This document shows, one piece after another, positions 1 through 7,899 of a DNA stretch of 43,004 bases. The position numbers and the translations under genes were made by a program. The stretch is taken from positions 1 through 43,004 of the forward strand of contig NZ_AZFO01000018.1 of NCBI RefSeq assembly GCF_001436305.1, written 5' to 3'. Source of the stretch: Lactobacillus ultunensis DSM 16047 (GTDB lineage: Bacteria; Bacillota; Bacilli; Lactobacillales; Lactobacillaceae). Every line of letters begins with the position of its first letter. Positions within the stretch are counted from its first letter, which is position 1. A model generated the notes under the pieces. It was not told the origin of the DNA. It searched no databases and saw only the letters and a list, made by a program, of their open reading frames with translations.

Positions 1-68
1 TGTCTACTTGACAGGGAATGTATCACTCTTTCGAGCAAAGCGTTTTTTAGCATAAGCAATATTTGAAA

Positions 69-926
69 TTAACCCTTGTCGGCACCAGCAGTAATTCCGT
101 TTACGTAGAACTTCTGCATGAAGACGAACAAGATAGTAATAGGGATAGCGATGATTACACACCCTGCAACGAATTGTGCGAAGTATGCAGTCGCATTACC
201 TTTGGCCGTGTGAACCATGTTGTACAAACCATAAGCAACCGTGTAAGTCTTAGCATTTCCTGAAGTTGAAAGAATAATACCTGAGAAAATGAAGTCTGTC
301 CATGGAGCAATGAAAGCAGTCAAAGCAGTGTAAACAATCATTGGCTTTGAAAGTGGCAAACCAATGTGTAAGAATACTTGCCACTTAGTAGCACCGTCGA
401 TTTCGGCAGCTTCGTCAATTGATCTAGGAATCGTATCAAAGAAACCTTTAGCAACGTAGAAGCCTAAGCCAGCACCACCAACATATACCAGGAACAATCC
501 AAAGAGGTTTAACATGTTCAAACCCTTTAAGATGTAGTACAAAGCGATCATTGACATGAAGCCTGGGAACATCCCTAATACCAAAGCAATTTGTAAGAAT
601 GGCTTTCTAAATCTAAAGCGAAGCCGTGATAATACATAGGCAACTGAAATAGTTAAGAAAGTTGAAACAATCATTGAAGCAATTGAAACGATTAAAGTAT
701 TAAGAATCCAATTGCCAAATGGGTATTGCGGATTAGTAAAGATCCCAATATAGTTTTGCAACGTGAATTGTTCTGGCCAGAAGGTCGAAACAAATCCAGT
801 ATCATTAAATGAAAAACTTGCTAAGACGATCCAAACAATTGGTAAAATCCAAATGATAGCTAAAAGAGTTAACAGGATATACCGAAAGATTAATGAGAGC
901 CGTCTTTGATTTGAATATGACTTCAT
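69..926 (-). CDS. malG: Maltose/maltodextrin ABC transporter permease MalG
   Basis: This is the second inner-membrane subunit of a maltose/maltodextrin importer, pairing with MalF and driven by the MsmK/MalK ATPase. The 285-residue protein has a hydrophobic N-terminal segment after a basic start (MKSYSNQRR) and about six membrane spans. Its EAA cytoplasmic loop reads EAAEIDGATKWQVF followed by LPLSKP, the coupling helix that docks on the ATPase. It ends in AGADKG, normal for the family. The start lies 2 bases after the malF stop, so the two are translationally coupled. It is the last recognisable gene of the mapA-pgmB-msmK-malEFG unit. The 68 bases beyond its stop hold no gene I can support. 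The maltose specificity is inferred from the neighbouring maltose phosphorylase. Confidence 0.93.
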   Translation of the reverse strand: MKSYSNQRRLSLIFRYILLTLLAIIWILPIVWIVLASFSFNDTGFVSTFWPEQFTLQNYIGIFTNPQYPFGNWILNTLIVSIASMIVSTFLTISVAYVLSRLRFRFRKPFLQIALVLGMFPGFMSMIALYYILKGLNMLNLFGLFLVYVGGAGLGFYVAKGFFDTIPRSIDEAAEIDGATKWQVFLHIGLPLSKPMIVYTALTAFIAPWTDFIFSGIILSTSGNAKTYTVAYGLYNMVHTAKGNATAYFAQFVAGCVIIAIPITILFVFMQKFYVNGITAGADKG

Positions 927-928
927 GT

Positions 929-2287
929 CTAGCCCTCCTTGTAAGCATTAGTGTGCCTGTAAGCAATCAGGGAAACAACTGCACTAATAATGAAAATCAA
1001 GATACCCAATACAGCTGATGCGTTGTAACGCTGCTCTTGACCGAACGTCAAGTTATATAACCAGGTTACCAGCAAGTCAGTTGAACCGGCTCCATTATAT
1101 TTACTGTTCATTGGTGCACCACCAGTCAGCAGGAAGATAACGTTAAAGTTGTTAATGTTACCAATGAATTGTTGAATAAGTGAAGGTGCCATAACAAATA
1201 GAATTTGTGGGAAAGTAATTGAGCGGAAAATTTGCGCTGCATTAGCACCGTCAATTTTGGCAGCTTCAATTTGATCTTGTGGTAAGTTTTGAATAATCGC
1301 AGTTGATACCAACATTGAAACTGGAATACCGATCCACATGTTAACGATAATAACCGTAATTCTTGCCACTAATGGAGAAGCTTGGTTATCAATAAAGTGA
1401 ATTGGCGAACTAATCCAATGCAAGTTCATCAAGATGTTGTTCAAAGCACCCTGATAGTCCAAGAATTGAGCCATCATCAATAATGATACGAATTGTGGAA
1501 CAGCCCAAACGATTACGAAGACCGTTCTCCAGAATGCCTTGTGCTTAATGCCCTTTGATTCAATTAACATGGCAAGCAAAACACCGAAGAAGAATGTTGT
1601 AGCAGTGGCTGCAACAGCCCAAATCAAAGTCCAGCCTAATACTGGGAAGAAAGTACCAGCCAAGTCACCGCTCAAAACATTACCAAATGCCTTGAAACCT
1701 GTCCATGAGAATGCGATCGGGTGTTGACGGTCATAGTTGGTAAATGCCATTGAAATCATGAAGACCGTTGGCAAAACCGTGAAGAATAAGATACCCAATA
1801 ATGGAATTACCATTAAAGTTGCGTGTAAACGAGTATCAAGCAAACTCTTTAATTCTTCAACGTTAGTTGGGATGTGTTCACCATCACGCTTCAAAATGTA
1901 GTTGTGTCTAGTTGATCTTAAGTTAACAATGTACAAATAAATCATTGCAATACATAAGATAACTGCCAATACACCAAACAGTAAGATCAAAACTGAGTTT
2001 GATGGCTGCTTCGTGATGTAAACACCTTGAGCGGCGTCATAGACAACTTTTTTGGTTTTAACAGTACCTAATGTAGCCAGGATGCCTAAAGTCGAAATAC
2101 CGCTGAAGATGAACCAAACAAGGAAAATAATTTCTGAGAATAAGAGTGCGATACCCTTTACCCATTGTTTGTTAGCCAAAGCATTACTACCCATGATAAT
2201 GAATGACAACTTGGTAGCAATATCACCTTTTGACCATACTTCACTATATTTTGCTTTAGGAGCTACATGTTTTTTCTTTAGAAACAT
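929..2287 (-). CDS. malF: Maltose/maltodextrin ABC transporter permease MalF
   Basis: First permease subunit of the maltodextrin importer, 452 residues. The N-terminal part has three membrane spans and a short insert, followed by the six-span BPD_transp_1 core. The EAA motif reads EAAKIDGANAAQIFRS with FPQI after it. The extended N-terminus (spans near residues 40-70 and 95-120) is the usual MalF feature that separates it from MalG. A Shine-Dalgarno AAGGGGAG lies just upstream of the ATG. It follows malE across a 79-base gap that contains a hairpin, and is coupled to malG. Transport of maltose and longer maltodextrins is inferred from the operon, since permease sequence alone does not give specificity. 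Confidence 0.93.
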   Translation of the reverse strand: MFLKKKHVAPKAKYSEVWSKGDIATKLSFIIMGSNALANKQWVKGIALLFSEIIFLVWFIFSGISTLGILATLGTVKTKKVVYDAAQGVYITKQPSNSVLILLFGVLAVILCIAMIYLYIVNLRSTRHNYILKRDGEHIPTNVEELKSLLDTRLHATLMVIPLLGILFFTVLPTVFMISMAFTNYDRQHPIAFSWTGFKAFGNVLSGDLAGTFFPVLGWTLIWAVAATATTFFFGVLLAMLIESKGIKHKAFWRTVFVIVWAVPQFVSLLMMAQFLDYQGALNNILMNLHWISSPIHFIDNQASPLVARITVIIVNMWIGIPVSMLVSTAIIQNLPQDQIEAAKIDGANAAQIFRSITFPQILFVMAPSLIQQFIGNINNFNVIFLLTGGAPMNSKYNGAGSTDLLVTWLYNLTFGQEQRYNASAVLGILIFIISAVVSLIAYRHTNAYKEG

Positions 2288-2307
2288 AACTTCTCCCCTT
2301 CTTAGGC

Positions 2308-2338
2308 AAAAAGGTTGGAGTTTGTGGCCAACCTTTGC
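2308..2338 (-). terminator. Intra-operon hairpin between malE and malF
   Basis: The arms AAAGGTTGG (2310-2318) and CCAACCTTT (2328-2336) form a 9-bp stem with a 9-base loop. In the minus-strand transcript it is followed by a short T run. It sits just after malE. By analogy with other binding-protein operons it probably acts as a partial terminator or 3'-end stabiliser that leaves more malE than malF/malG message. That role is inferred. Confidence 0.6.
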
Positions 2339-2366
2339 TTATGCTTTAAGAAATAGTTTTTATAAA

Positions 2367-3590
2367 TTATTTCTTAGAAATATCTTTTTGCAACTTAGCA
2401 AGCTTTGCCTTGTATTGTGCTGGCTTGATCTTGCCATCGTAAGTACCACTGATAAGTGGAGCTGATTCGTTCCAGAATGTTGCCATTTGTGGAAGCTTAG
2501 GTTGCAATACTGAGTTACCTGGCTTAGCCATTTCAATTACAGCTTCAGCAACTGGGTCACTCTTAACAGCTGATGAGTTAACTGCACTCTTCAATACAGG
2601 GATTTGACCAGCTTCCTTGTGAGCGATCAATTGTGCCTTCTTGTTAGTAATGTAAGCAGCTAAATCTGAAGCAGCCTTGGCGTTCTTGGTGTGTGAGTTA
2701 ACTGCGAAGCCTTCGATACCAAGGAATGCTTCCATTTGTACGCTCTTGCCACCAACATCAATCTTAGGATACTTAGCAACTGCGAAGTTCTTGCCCAAGA
2801 TCTTCTTAATGTTAGCTGCGTTCCATGGACCGTCCAAGATAGCTTGAGCGTTGCCCTTCTTCAATTGGTTCAAAGCGTTTGAAGTTTGCATTACGCCCTT
2901 GTTCTTCTTTTGAGCTGCGTACCACTTCAAAGCGTTAACACCATTTTCTGAGTTAAAGGTTGAACCCTTAAGGTCTTCACCGTTGTCACCGTAAAGCTTT
3001 GTACCTGCTGAGAACATTACTGGCCACATTACGTATGCGTTAGTAAAGTCAGTAGCTACAACACCTTTAGAAGTTAAAGTCTTCCAGTCCTTAACATCGT
3101 TTGCGGAAAGCTTAGACTTGTTGTAGTAAATGGTTTGTGCTTGTTGTGCGTATGGGAATGCGTAAATCTTGTTCTTCCAAGTTACACCCTTTGATGCAAC
3201 ATCGATGTAGTTAGCCTTAATGTCTTTAGTTGCAGCTGGTGAAAGTGGGTTAATGTAACCTGCTTCAGCCATTTGACCTAATTGGTCGTTAGGAACTTCA
3301 AATACATCGGCAGCCTTTGATGGGTCCTTACCAACATCAGTCTTAGCGTTAGCTGAACCGTTAGGACTTTGAACAACACGAACCTTGATGTTCTTATTCT
3401 TCTTAGTAAAGTCCTTAGCAATTTGCTTGTAGTAAGGAACTTGTTCAGTATCAACCCAAAGGGTTAAGTTAGCTTTCTTGCTTGAACTATTACTACTTGA
3501 TGAATTTGATGAGCCGTTTGAACAAGCTGCTAATGACATAGCTGCTAATACAGCGGCACTACCTAAAGCCATTTTCTTCCAAATCTTCAT
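2367..3590 (-). CDS. malE: Maltose/maltodextrin-binding lipoprotein MalE
   Basis: Extracellular solute-binding protein of the importer, 407 residues. The signal peptide MKIWKKMALGSAAVLAAMS ends in the lipobox LAAC, so Cys23 is the expected lipidated residue. A low-complexity Ser/Asn linker follows. The rest is a type-I (SBP_1) binding fold with recognisable ADVFEVPNDQLGQMAEAG and LDGPWNAANI segments seen in maltose-binding proteins. The protein is Lys-rich, as lactobacillus surface proteins often are. A Shine-Dalgarno AGGAGG precedes the ATG. It lies between msmK and malF in the operon. Family assignment is firm; preference for maltose or maltodextrin over other glucans is inferred from the adjacent enzymes. 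Confidence 0.94.
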   Translation of the reverse strand: MKIWKKMALGSAAVLAAMSLAACSNGSSNSSSSNSSSKKANLTLWVDTEQVPYYKQIAKDFTKKNKNIKVRVVQSPNGSANAKTDVGKDPSKAADVFEVPNDQLGQMAEAGYINPLSPAATKDIKANYIDVASKGVTWKNKIYAFPYAQQAQTIYYNKSKLSANDVKDWKTLTSKGVVATDFTNAYVMWPVMFSAGTKLYGDNGEDLKGSTFNSENGVNALKWYAAQKKNKGVMQTSNALNQLKKGNAQAILDGPWNAANIKKILGKNFAVAKYPKIDVGGKSVQMEAFLGIEGFAVNSHTKNAKAASDLAAYITNKKAQLIAHKEAGQIPVLKSAVNSSAVKSDPVAEAVIEMAKPGNSVLQPKLPQMATFWNESAPLISGTYDGKIKPAQYKAKLAKLQKDISKK

Positions 3591-3676
3591 GACTTTTTCC
3601 TCCTAAAAAATCAAAACAATAAACATTTCTTAACAACAGTAGCCTTTGCTACATATGGTTGTAAGCATTAATAAAA

Positions 3677-4783
3677 TTAGTTAACGATTGCCTTGGTGCT
3701 GTCTTTGTCAAAGAAGTGAGCCTTGTTAACATCGAAGCCCATCTTGACCATGTCACCCGGCTTGTGATAATCACGTGAGTTTACAATTGCAGTAAATTCA
3801 GTACCATCAACTTCTTGGTGAAGTTGAATAGTAGCACCCAGAAGTTCTGAAACAACAACCTTAGATTCAATTACTGAATCTGGCCAAGTTTCCATAAATG
3901 CTTCTTCTGAGTGAATATCTTCTGGACGAATACCGAAGACAAGATCCTTATCGTTGTATCCTTTTTCGTTCAGCATCTTGGCTTTACCTTCAGGAATACC
4001 AATATTCAAACCTTTACCATCTGAAATTCGACCGTCCTTATAGTGAACATTGAAGAAATTCATTTGTGGGGAACCAATGAAACCTGCAACAAACATATTA
4101 ACTGGCTTGTTGTAAACCTCCAATGGAGTACCGATTTGTTCAACTCGACCAACAGACATAACAACAACTCTGTCAGCCAAGGTCATAGCCTCAGTCTGGT
4201 CGTGGGTAACATAAATAGTAGTGGTACCCAAGTCTTGGTGAAGCTTAGCGATTTCGGTACGCATCGTTACACGAAGCTTGGCATCAAGGTTTGATAAAGG
4301 TTCGTCCATTAAGAAGATAGGTGCAGCACGAACGATCGCACGTCCTAAAGCAACACGCTGACGTTGACCACCGGATAAAGCACCTGGCTTTTTATCCAGG
4401 TAATCTTCCAAGCCCAACATCTTAGCGGCTTTCTTTACCTTGCCATCAATTACGTCCTTAGGCGTGTGACGAAGTTTTAAACCAAAAGCCATGTTGTCAT
4501 AGATGGTCATGTGTGGATACAAAGCATAGTTCTGGAAAACCATCGCAATGTGTCTGTCCTTTGGAGCTACATCATTCATTACCTTGTGGTCAATCTCCAA
4601 AGTACCTTTACTGATGTCTTCCAAACCAGCAACCATTCTTAATGTCGTTGACTTACCACAACCTGATGGTCCAACGAAAACGATGAATTCCTTGTCTTTA
4701 ATATGTAAATCAAAGTCATTTACAGAATACTTATCATTGCCTTCGTATTTCTTGTAAATATGGTTTAAATCAACCTCAACCAT
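3677..4783 (-). CDS. msmK: Sugar ABC transporter ATP-binding protein (MsmK/MalK type)
   Basis: The cytoplasmic ATPase energising MalFG, 368 residues, the usual MalK/MsmK/UgpC length. Walker A is GPSGCGKST (residues 38-46), the signature LSGGQRQRVALGRA lies near residue 137, Walker B is FLMDEPLSNLD and the H-loop is YVTHDQ. The C-terminal third (about 240-368) is the TOBE/OB regulatory domain typical of sugar-importer ATPases. A GGGG-type Shine-Dalgarno lies close to the ATG. It sits between pgmB (22 bases upstream) and malE (86 bases downstream), so the ATPase gene precedes the binding protein. MsmK-type ATPases can serve several CUT1 importers, so it may energise more than this one. Confidence 0.93.
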   Translation of the reverse strand: MVEVDLNHIYKKYEGNDKYSVNDFDLHIKDKEFIVFVGPSGCGKSTTLRMVAGLEDISKGTLEIDHKVMNDVAPKDRHIAMVFQNYALYPHMTIYDNMAFGLKLRHTPKDVIDGKVKKAAKMLGLEDYLDKKPGALSGGQRQRVALGRAIVRAAPIFLMDEPLSNLDAKLRVTMRTEIAKLHQDLGTTTIYVTHDQTEAMTLADRVVVMSVGRVEQIGTPLEVYNKPVNMFVAGFIGSPQMNFFNVHYKDGRISDGKGLNIGIPEGKAKMLNEKGYNDKDLVFGIRPEDIHSEEAFMETWPDSVIESKVVVSELLGATIQLHQEVDGTEFTAIVNSRDYHKPGDMVKMGFDVNKAHFFDKDSTKAIVN

Positions 4784-4805
4784 TGTTTCCCCTACTCTCT
4801 AACTT

Positions 4806-5468
4806 TTATTTCTCTTCAAAAACTTTTTCAATCTCACTAAGTTTCAAATCTGCAGTAGACGGTACGATATAATCTGCTTCTTTAAGCAACTCTTTATCAC
4901 CAATTCCGACTGCAAATTGACCTGCAGCCTTAATTGATTCAACCCCAGCTTTAGCATCTTCGAAACTGATTACTTCATTGGCCTTTAAACCAGCAATTTC
5001 TTGAGCCTTTTCATAAATTTCTGGATCTGGCTTGCCGTGATGGAGAGTGGCAGGATCAACGATACCGTCAAATTCATCCATGATGCCTAATCTAGTTAAA
5101 ATCTTAGGTGCATTCTTAGATGCAGAAGCAATTACCATCTTTAAGTTTTGCTTCTTAGCATCGGCCAACAATTCAGGGATACCTGGCAAAATATCCTTTG
5201 GTGTCATTGTTTCAACTTGTTCTACAAACTTAGCATTCTTTTCTGCAGCGAACTTTTCTTTTTCCGCTTCAGAATATTTATCTTCTTGACCACCGTATTT
5301 TAAGATCAGATTCAATGAATCCATTCTGGAAATACCACGAAGTGAATCAAGTTGAGCATCAGTTAAGTGAATGCCCAATTCTTTAGCCAAGTTGTTCCAA
5401 GCAGTTAAGTGGAACTTAGCTGAATTAGTTAAAACACCATCTAAATCGAATAATAATCCTTTAAGCAT
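4806..5468 (-). CDS. pgmB: Beta-phosphoglucomutase
   Basis: HAD-superfamily enzyme that converts beta-D-glucose-1-phosphate, the product of maltose phosphorylase, into glucose-6-phosphate. With the start at 5468 the protein has 220 residues beginning MLKGLLFDLDGV, placing the nucleophile Asp8 and acid/base Asp10 where the family has them. An upstream in-frame start would add 16 residues absent from relatives, so I reject it. Further family motifs are ASAS (phosphate-binding Ser), HGKPDPEIY (Lys) and FEDAKAGV (Mg-binding Glu-Asp). The start overlaps the end of mapA by 8 bases, which couples the two enzymes of consecutive steps. The loop after the DxD motif reads TNSAKFH rather than the TDTAEYH common in other PgmB proteins, a modest difference. 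Confidence 0.95.
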   Translation of the reverse strand: MLKGLLFDLDGVLTNSAKFHLTAWNNLAKELGIHLTDAQLDSLRGISRMDSLNLILKYGGQEDKYSEAEKEKFAAEKNAKFVEQVETMTPKDILPGIPELLADAKKQNLKMVIASASKNAPKILTRLGIMDEFDGIVDPATLHHGKPDPEIYEKAQEIAGLKANEVISFEDAKAGVESIKAAGQFAVGIGDKELLKEADYIVPSTADLKLSEIEKVFEEK

Positions 5469-7725
5469 TTTGGGTTTTACCTTCTTTAAGAGTAAGTTTC
5501 TTACCTTTAACTTCAACGTCTAAGTCTTTACCTTTAAGTAAAGTAATCTTAGTTTCCTTATGATCAACGTAAACTTCAATCAAACGACCACGGTAATTGA
5601 TCTTAAAGCTGTAGTGGTCCCAGTTGTCTGGTACAAATGGGTTGAACTTCAATTGATCATGGTCATAACGCATACCTGCGAAACCTTGAACAATTGCTAA
5701 CCATGAACCACTCATTGAAGTGATGTGCAAACCATCAACTGTATCGTTGTTGTAGTTATCAAGGTCTAGACGAGCTGTTCTTTCATAAAGCTCAACGGCC
5801 TTCTTTTGCTTGCCAAGTTCAGCAGCTAAGATTGAGTGAATACATGGTGAAAGTGAACTTTCATGAACAGTTAATGGTTCATAGAAGTCGAAGTTCTTTT
5901 TCTTTTGCTCCTTAGTATATTGATCGTTTAAGAAGTAAATACCTTGCAAAACATCGGCTTGCTTGATAAATGGTGAACGCAAGATCTTGTCCCATGACCA
6001 GTGTTGGTTAATTGGACGTTGATCTTCGATTTCGCTAACTGGACGAATGTCTTTGTCTAAGAAATCATCTTGTTGTAAGAAGATGCCGCGTTCTTTGTCT
6101 TCTGGTAAGTACATCTTGTCTACAATGTCTTGCCATTTAGCTTTTTCTTCTTCAGTTACATGTACTCTTTCTTGAGCTTCCTTAGTTGCAAGTGGCAAAC
6201 GCTTCAAAGTGTATTGAAGAAGCCATCTTGCCATTGTGTTAGTGAACCAGTTGTTATTAACGTTGTTTTCGTATTCGTTAGGACCCGTTACACCGTGCAT
6301 TACGTACTTGTTACGCCACTTGGACCAGTGAACTCTAGCTGCCCAGAATCTTGCGGTACCAACTAAGACATCCATACCTTCATTCTTGACGTAGCTATCA
6401 TCACCTGTGTAATCAGTGTACATAGCAATTGCGTGAGGAATATCCGCATTTCTGTGGATTTCTTCAAAAGTGATTTCCCATTCGTTGTGGCATTCAATAC
6501 CGTTGAAGGTAACCATTGGGAATAATGCACCTGGAAGACCTTGCTCCTTAGCATTATGGTAAGCACCTGGAAGTTGATTATGACGATATTGAAGCAATGC
6601 ACGCGTAACGCTTGGATCAGTTACACATAAGTACATTGGAACGATGTAAGCTTCGGTGTCCCAGTAAGTAGCACCACCGTATTTTTCTCCGGTGAAACCT
6701 TTAGGACCAACATTCAAGCGTTCATCTTCACCGTAGTAAGTCATGAATAATTGACAAATGTTGAAGCGAATACCTTGTTGAGCGGCATCATCACCAGCAA
6801 TTTCAACATCTGACTTGTCCCAACGCTTCTTCCAAGCTGCTGTATGATCTGCTAAGTTTTCTTCAAAGCTCTTAGATTGAAGCTTCTTCATTAAATCATT
6901 AGCAACATCAGCTTGATCCTTATCTTCAACATCACGGCTAGTTACAACAATGACATCTTTTTCAAGTTCATAGCTTTCGTTTTCATTTAACTCAACTGAA
7001 AGTTTTTCACTTAATTTAGCATCCTCAGTGGAAACTTCACCTTGTACTGCTTCACCGTTATGACGTAAAGCTTCTTTAAGCAAAACAGTAAATTGAGGAA
7101 CATCATATGGATTTTCCTTAGTTTTAACTTGAATGGTTCTAGCATCCTTGTCTTCACCAAGTGGCAACCAGAAACGTTCATCATAGTTACTGTCTTCGTT
7201 AACAACAGTACCATCTAAAGTTGAATCAAAGTCGATCTTAGCGTGACCTTCAAGTACAGTAGCCTTAACCTTGATTAAAGCTGCTTCTTTTTGAACGATG
7301 TGAAGGAAACGTTCAAATTCAAACTTAACTTTGACATCTTTGCCTTCATAAATGAAACTTCTGGTCAAAAGACCTTGGTGCATATCAAGTGCTAATTCAA
7401 AGTCACTAAACTTAACTTTAGCTAAATCAAGCTTTTCACCATTAACAGTAATGCCAATACCAATGAAACTTGGTGCATTAGGAGTCTTACCAAAGTACTT
7501 TGGATATCCATTCTTCCACCAACCAACACGGGTCTTGTCTGGGAACCAGACACCTGCAAGGTAGGTACCTTGTAAATGGTCTCCGGAATAACCTTCTTCA
7601 AAGTTTCCTCTCATACCCATATAGTCATTACCGATTGCAGTCATACTTTCTTGCAATCTCTTGTTTTCTGGATCGAAGTTATGAGTGATGACCTTCCAAG
7701 GGTCAATTTCAAAAATTCGTTTCAT
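5461..7725 (-). CDS. mapA: Maltose phosphorylase (GH65)
   Basis: Cleaves maltose with inorganic phosphate to glucose and beta-glucose-1-phosphate in the cytoplasm, saving ATP compared with hydrolysis. The 754-residue protein has the GH65 order: N-terminal beta-sandwich (about 1-270), linker, an (alpha/alpha)6 barrel and a small C-terminal beta domain. The catalytic acid is Glu484 in TGPNEYENN, matching the Glu of characterised lactobacillus maltose phosphorylases. The phosphate-site segment HESSLSPCIHSI is present. It is first in the operon mapA-pgmB-msmK-malEFG and starts behind GGGAG 11 bases upstream of the ATG. Control by a LacI-type site and cre elements is visible upstream. Other GH65 specificities such as kojibiose or trehalose are less likely given the malEFG context. 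Confidence 0.95.
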   Translation of the reverse strand: MKRIFEIDPWKVITHNFDPENKRLQESMTAIGNDYMGMRGNFEEGYSGDHLQGTYLAGVWFPDKTRVGWWKNGYPKYFGKTPNAPSFIGIGITVNGEKLDLAKVKFSDFELALDMHQGLLTRSFIYEGKDVKVKFEFERFLHIVQKEAALIKVKATVLEGHAKIDFDSTLDGTVVNEDSNYDERFWLPLGEDKDARTIQVKTKENPYDVPQFTVLLKEALRHNGEAVQGEVSTEDAKLSEKLSVELNENESYELEKDVIVVTSRDVEDKDQADVANDLMKKLQSKSFEENLADHTAAWKKRWDKSDVEIAGDDAAQQGIRFNICQLFMTYYGEDERLNVGPKGFTGEKYGGATYWDTEAYIVPMYLCVTDPSVTRALLQYRHNQLPGAYHNAKEQGLPGALFPMVTFNGIECHNEWEITFEEIHRNADIPHAIAMYTDYTGDDSYVKNEGMDVLVGTARFWAARVHWSKWRNKYVMHGVTGPNEYENNVNNNWFTNTMARWLLQYTLKRLPLATKEAQERVHVTEEEKAKWQDIVDKMYLPEDKERGIFLQQDDFLDKDIRPVSEIEDQRPINQHWSWDKILRSPFIKQADVLQGIYFLNDQYTKEQKKKNFDFYEPLTVHESSLSPCIHSILAAELGKQKKAVELYERTARLDLDNYNNDTVDGLHITSMSGSWLAIVQGFAGMRYDHDQLKFNPFVPDNWDHYSFKINYRGRLIEVYVDHKETKITLLKGKDLDVEVKGKKLTLKEGKTQNA

Positions 7726-7762
7726 ATATTACATATCTCCCGCAAATCTTGAGGTGCTCTCT

Positions 7763-7831
7763 TGTTTACGCTTTCATTATCCTTGAATTGAAAGCGGTTT
7801 GCAATATCAAAAGCTCTGTTACCGTTATCAG
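7763..7831 (-). promoter_or_regulatory. mapA promoter with MalR-type operator and two cre sites
   Basis: On the minus strand -35 CTGATA (7826-7831) and -10 GATATT (7803-7808) are 17 bases apart. The 15-mer TGATAACGGTAACAG (7816-7830) overlaps the -35 and spacer, and recurs with one change at 11356-11370 before the second maltose unit. A palindromic cre, TTGAAAGCGGTTTGCAA read on the plus strand (7788-7804), covers the -10/+1 area. A second cre, TGAAAGCGTAAACA on the minus strand (7763-7776), lies further downstream. An alternative -35/-10 pair, TTGCAA (7799-7804) and GATAAT (7776-7781), also has 17-bp spacing. Repression by CcpA and by the local LacI-family protein is inferred. Confidence 0.75.
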
Positions 7832-7844
7832 GATTTATTAATAC

Positions 7845-7877
7845 AAAAAGAAGGCAGAACTTAATCTGCCTTCTTTA
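7845..7877 (-). terminator. Terminator of the GH13 unit
   Basis: A 12-bp perfect stem (7847-7858 with 7865-7876; arms AAAGAAGGCAGA and TCTGCCTTCTTT) with a 6-base loop, followed by T residues on the minus strand. It closes the dexB-like/neopullulanase unit before the mapA promoter, so the two maltose units are separately transcribed. Confidence 0.9.
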
Positions 7878-7899
7878 TCTTGCTTATTTAAAGTAACTT

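Noticed and set aside
1-68. Short frame downstream of malG (minus strand, ATG near 53) running off the window
   Set aside because: No ribosome site and no recognisable motif in 17 codons; too little sequence to call a gene.
6130-6602. Frames antisense to mapA, and similar antisense frames over malF, msmK, purA and the permease genes
   Set aside because: They lie wholly within well-conserved genes on the other strand, lack ribosome sites and show composition mirrored from the real gene.
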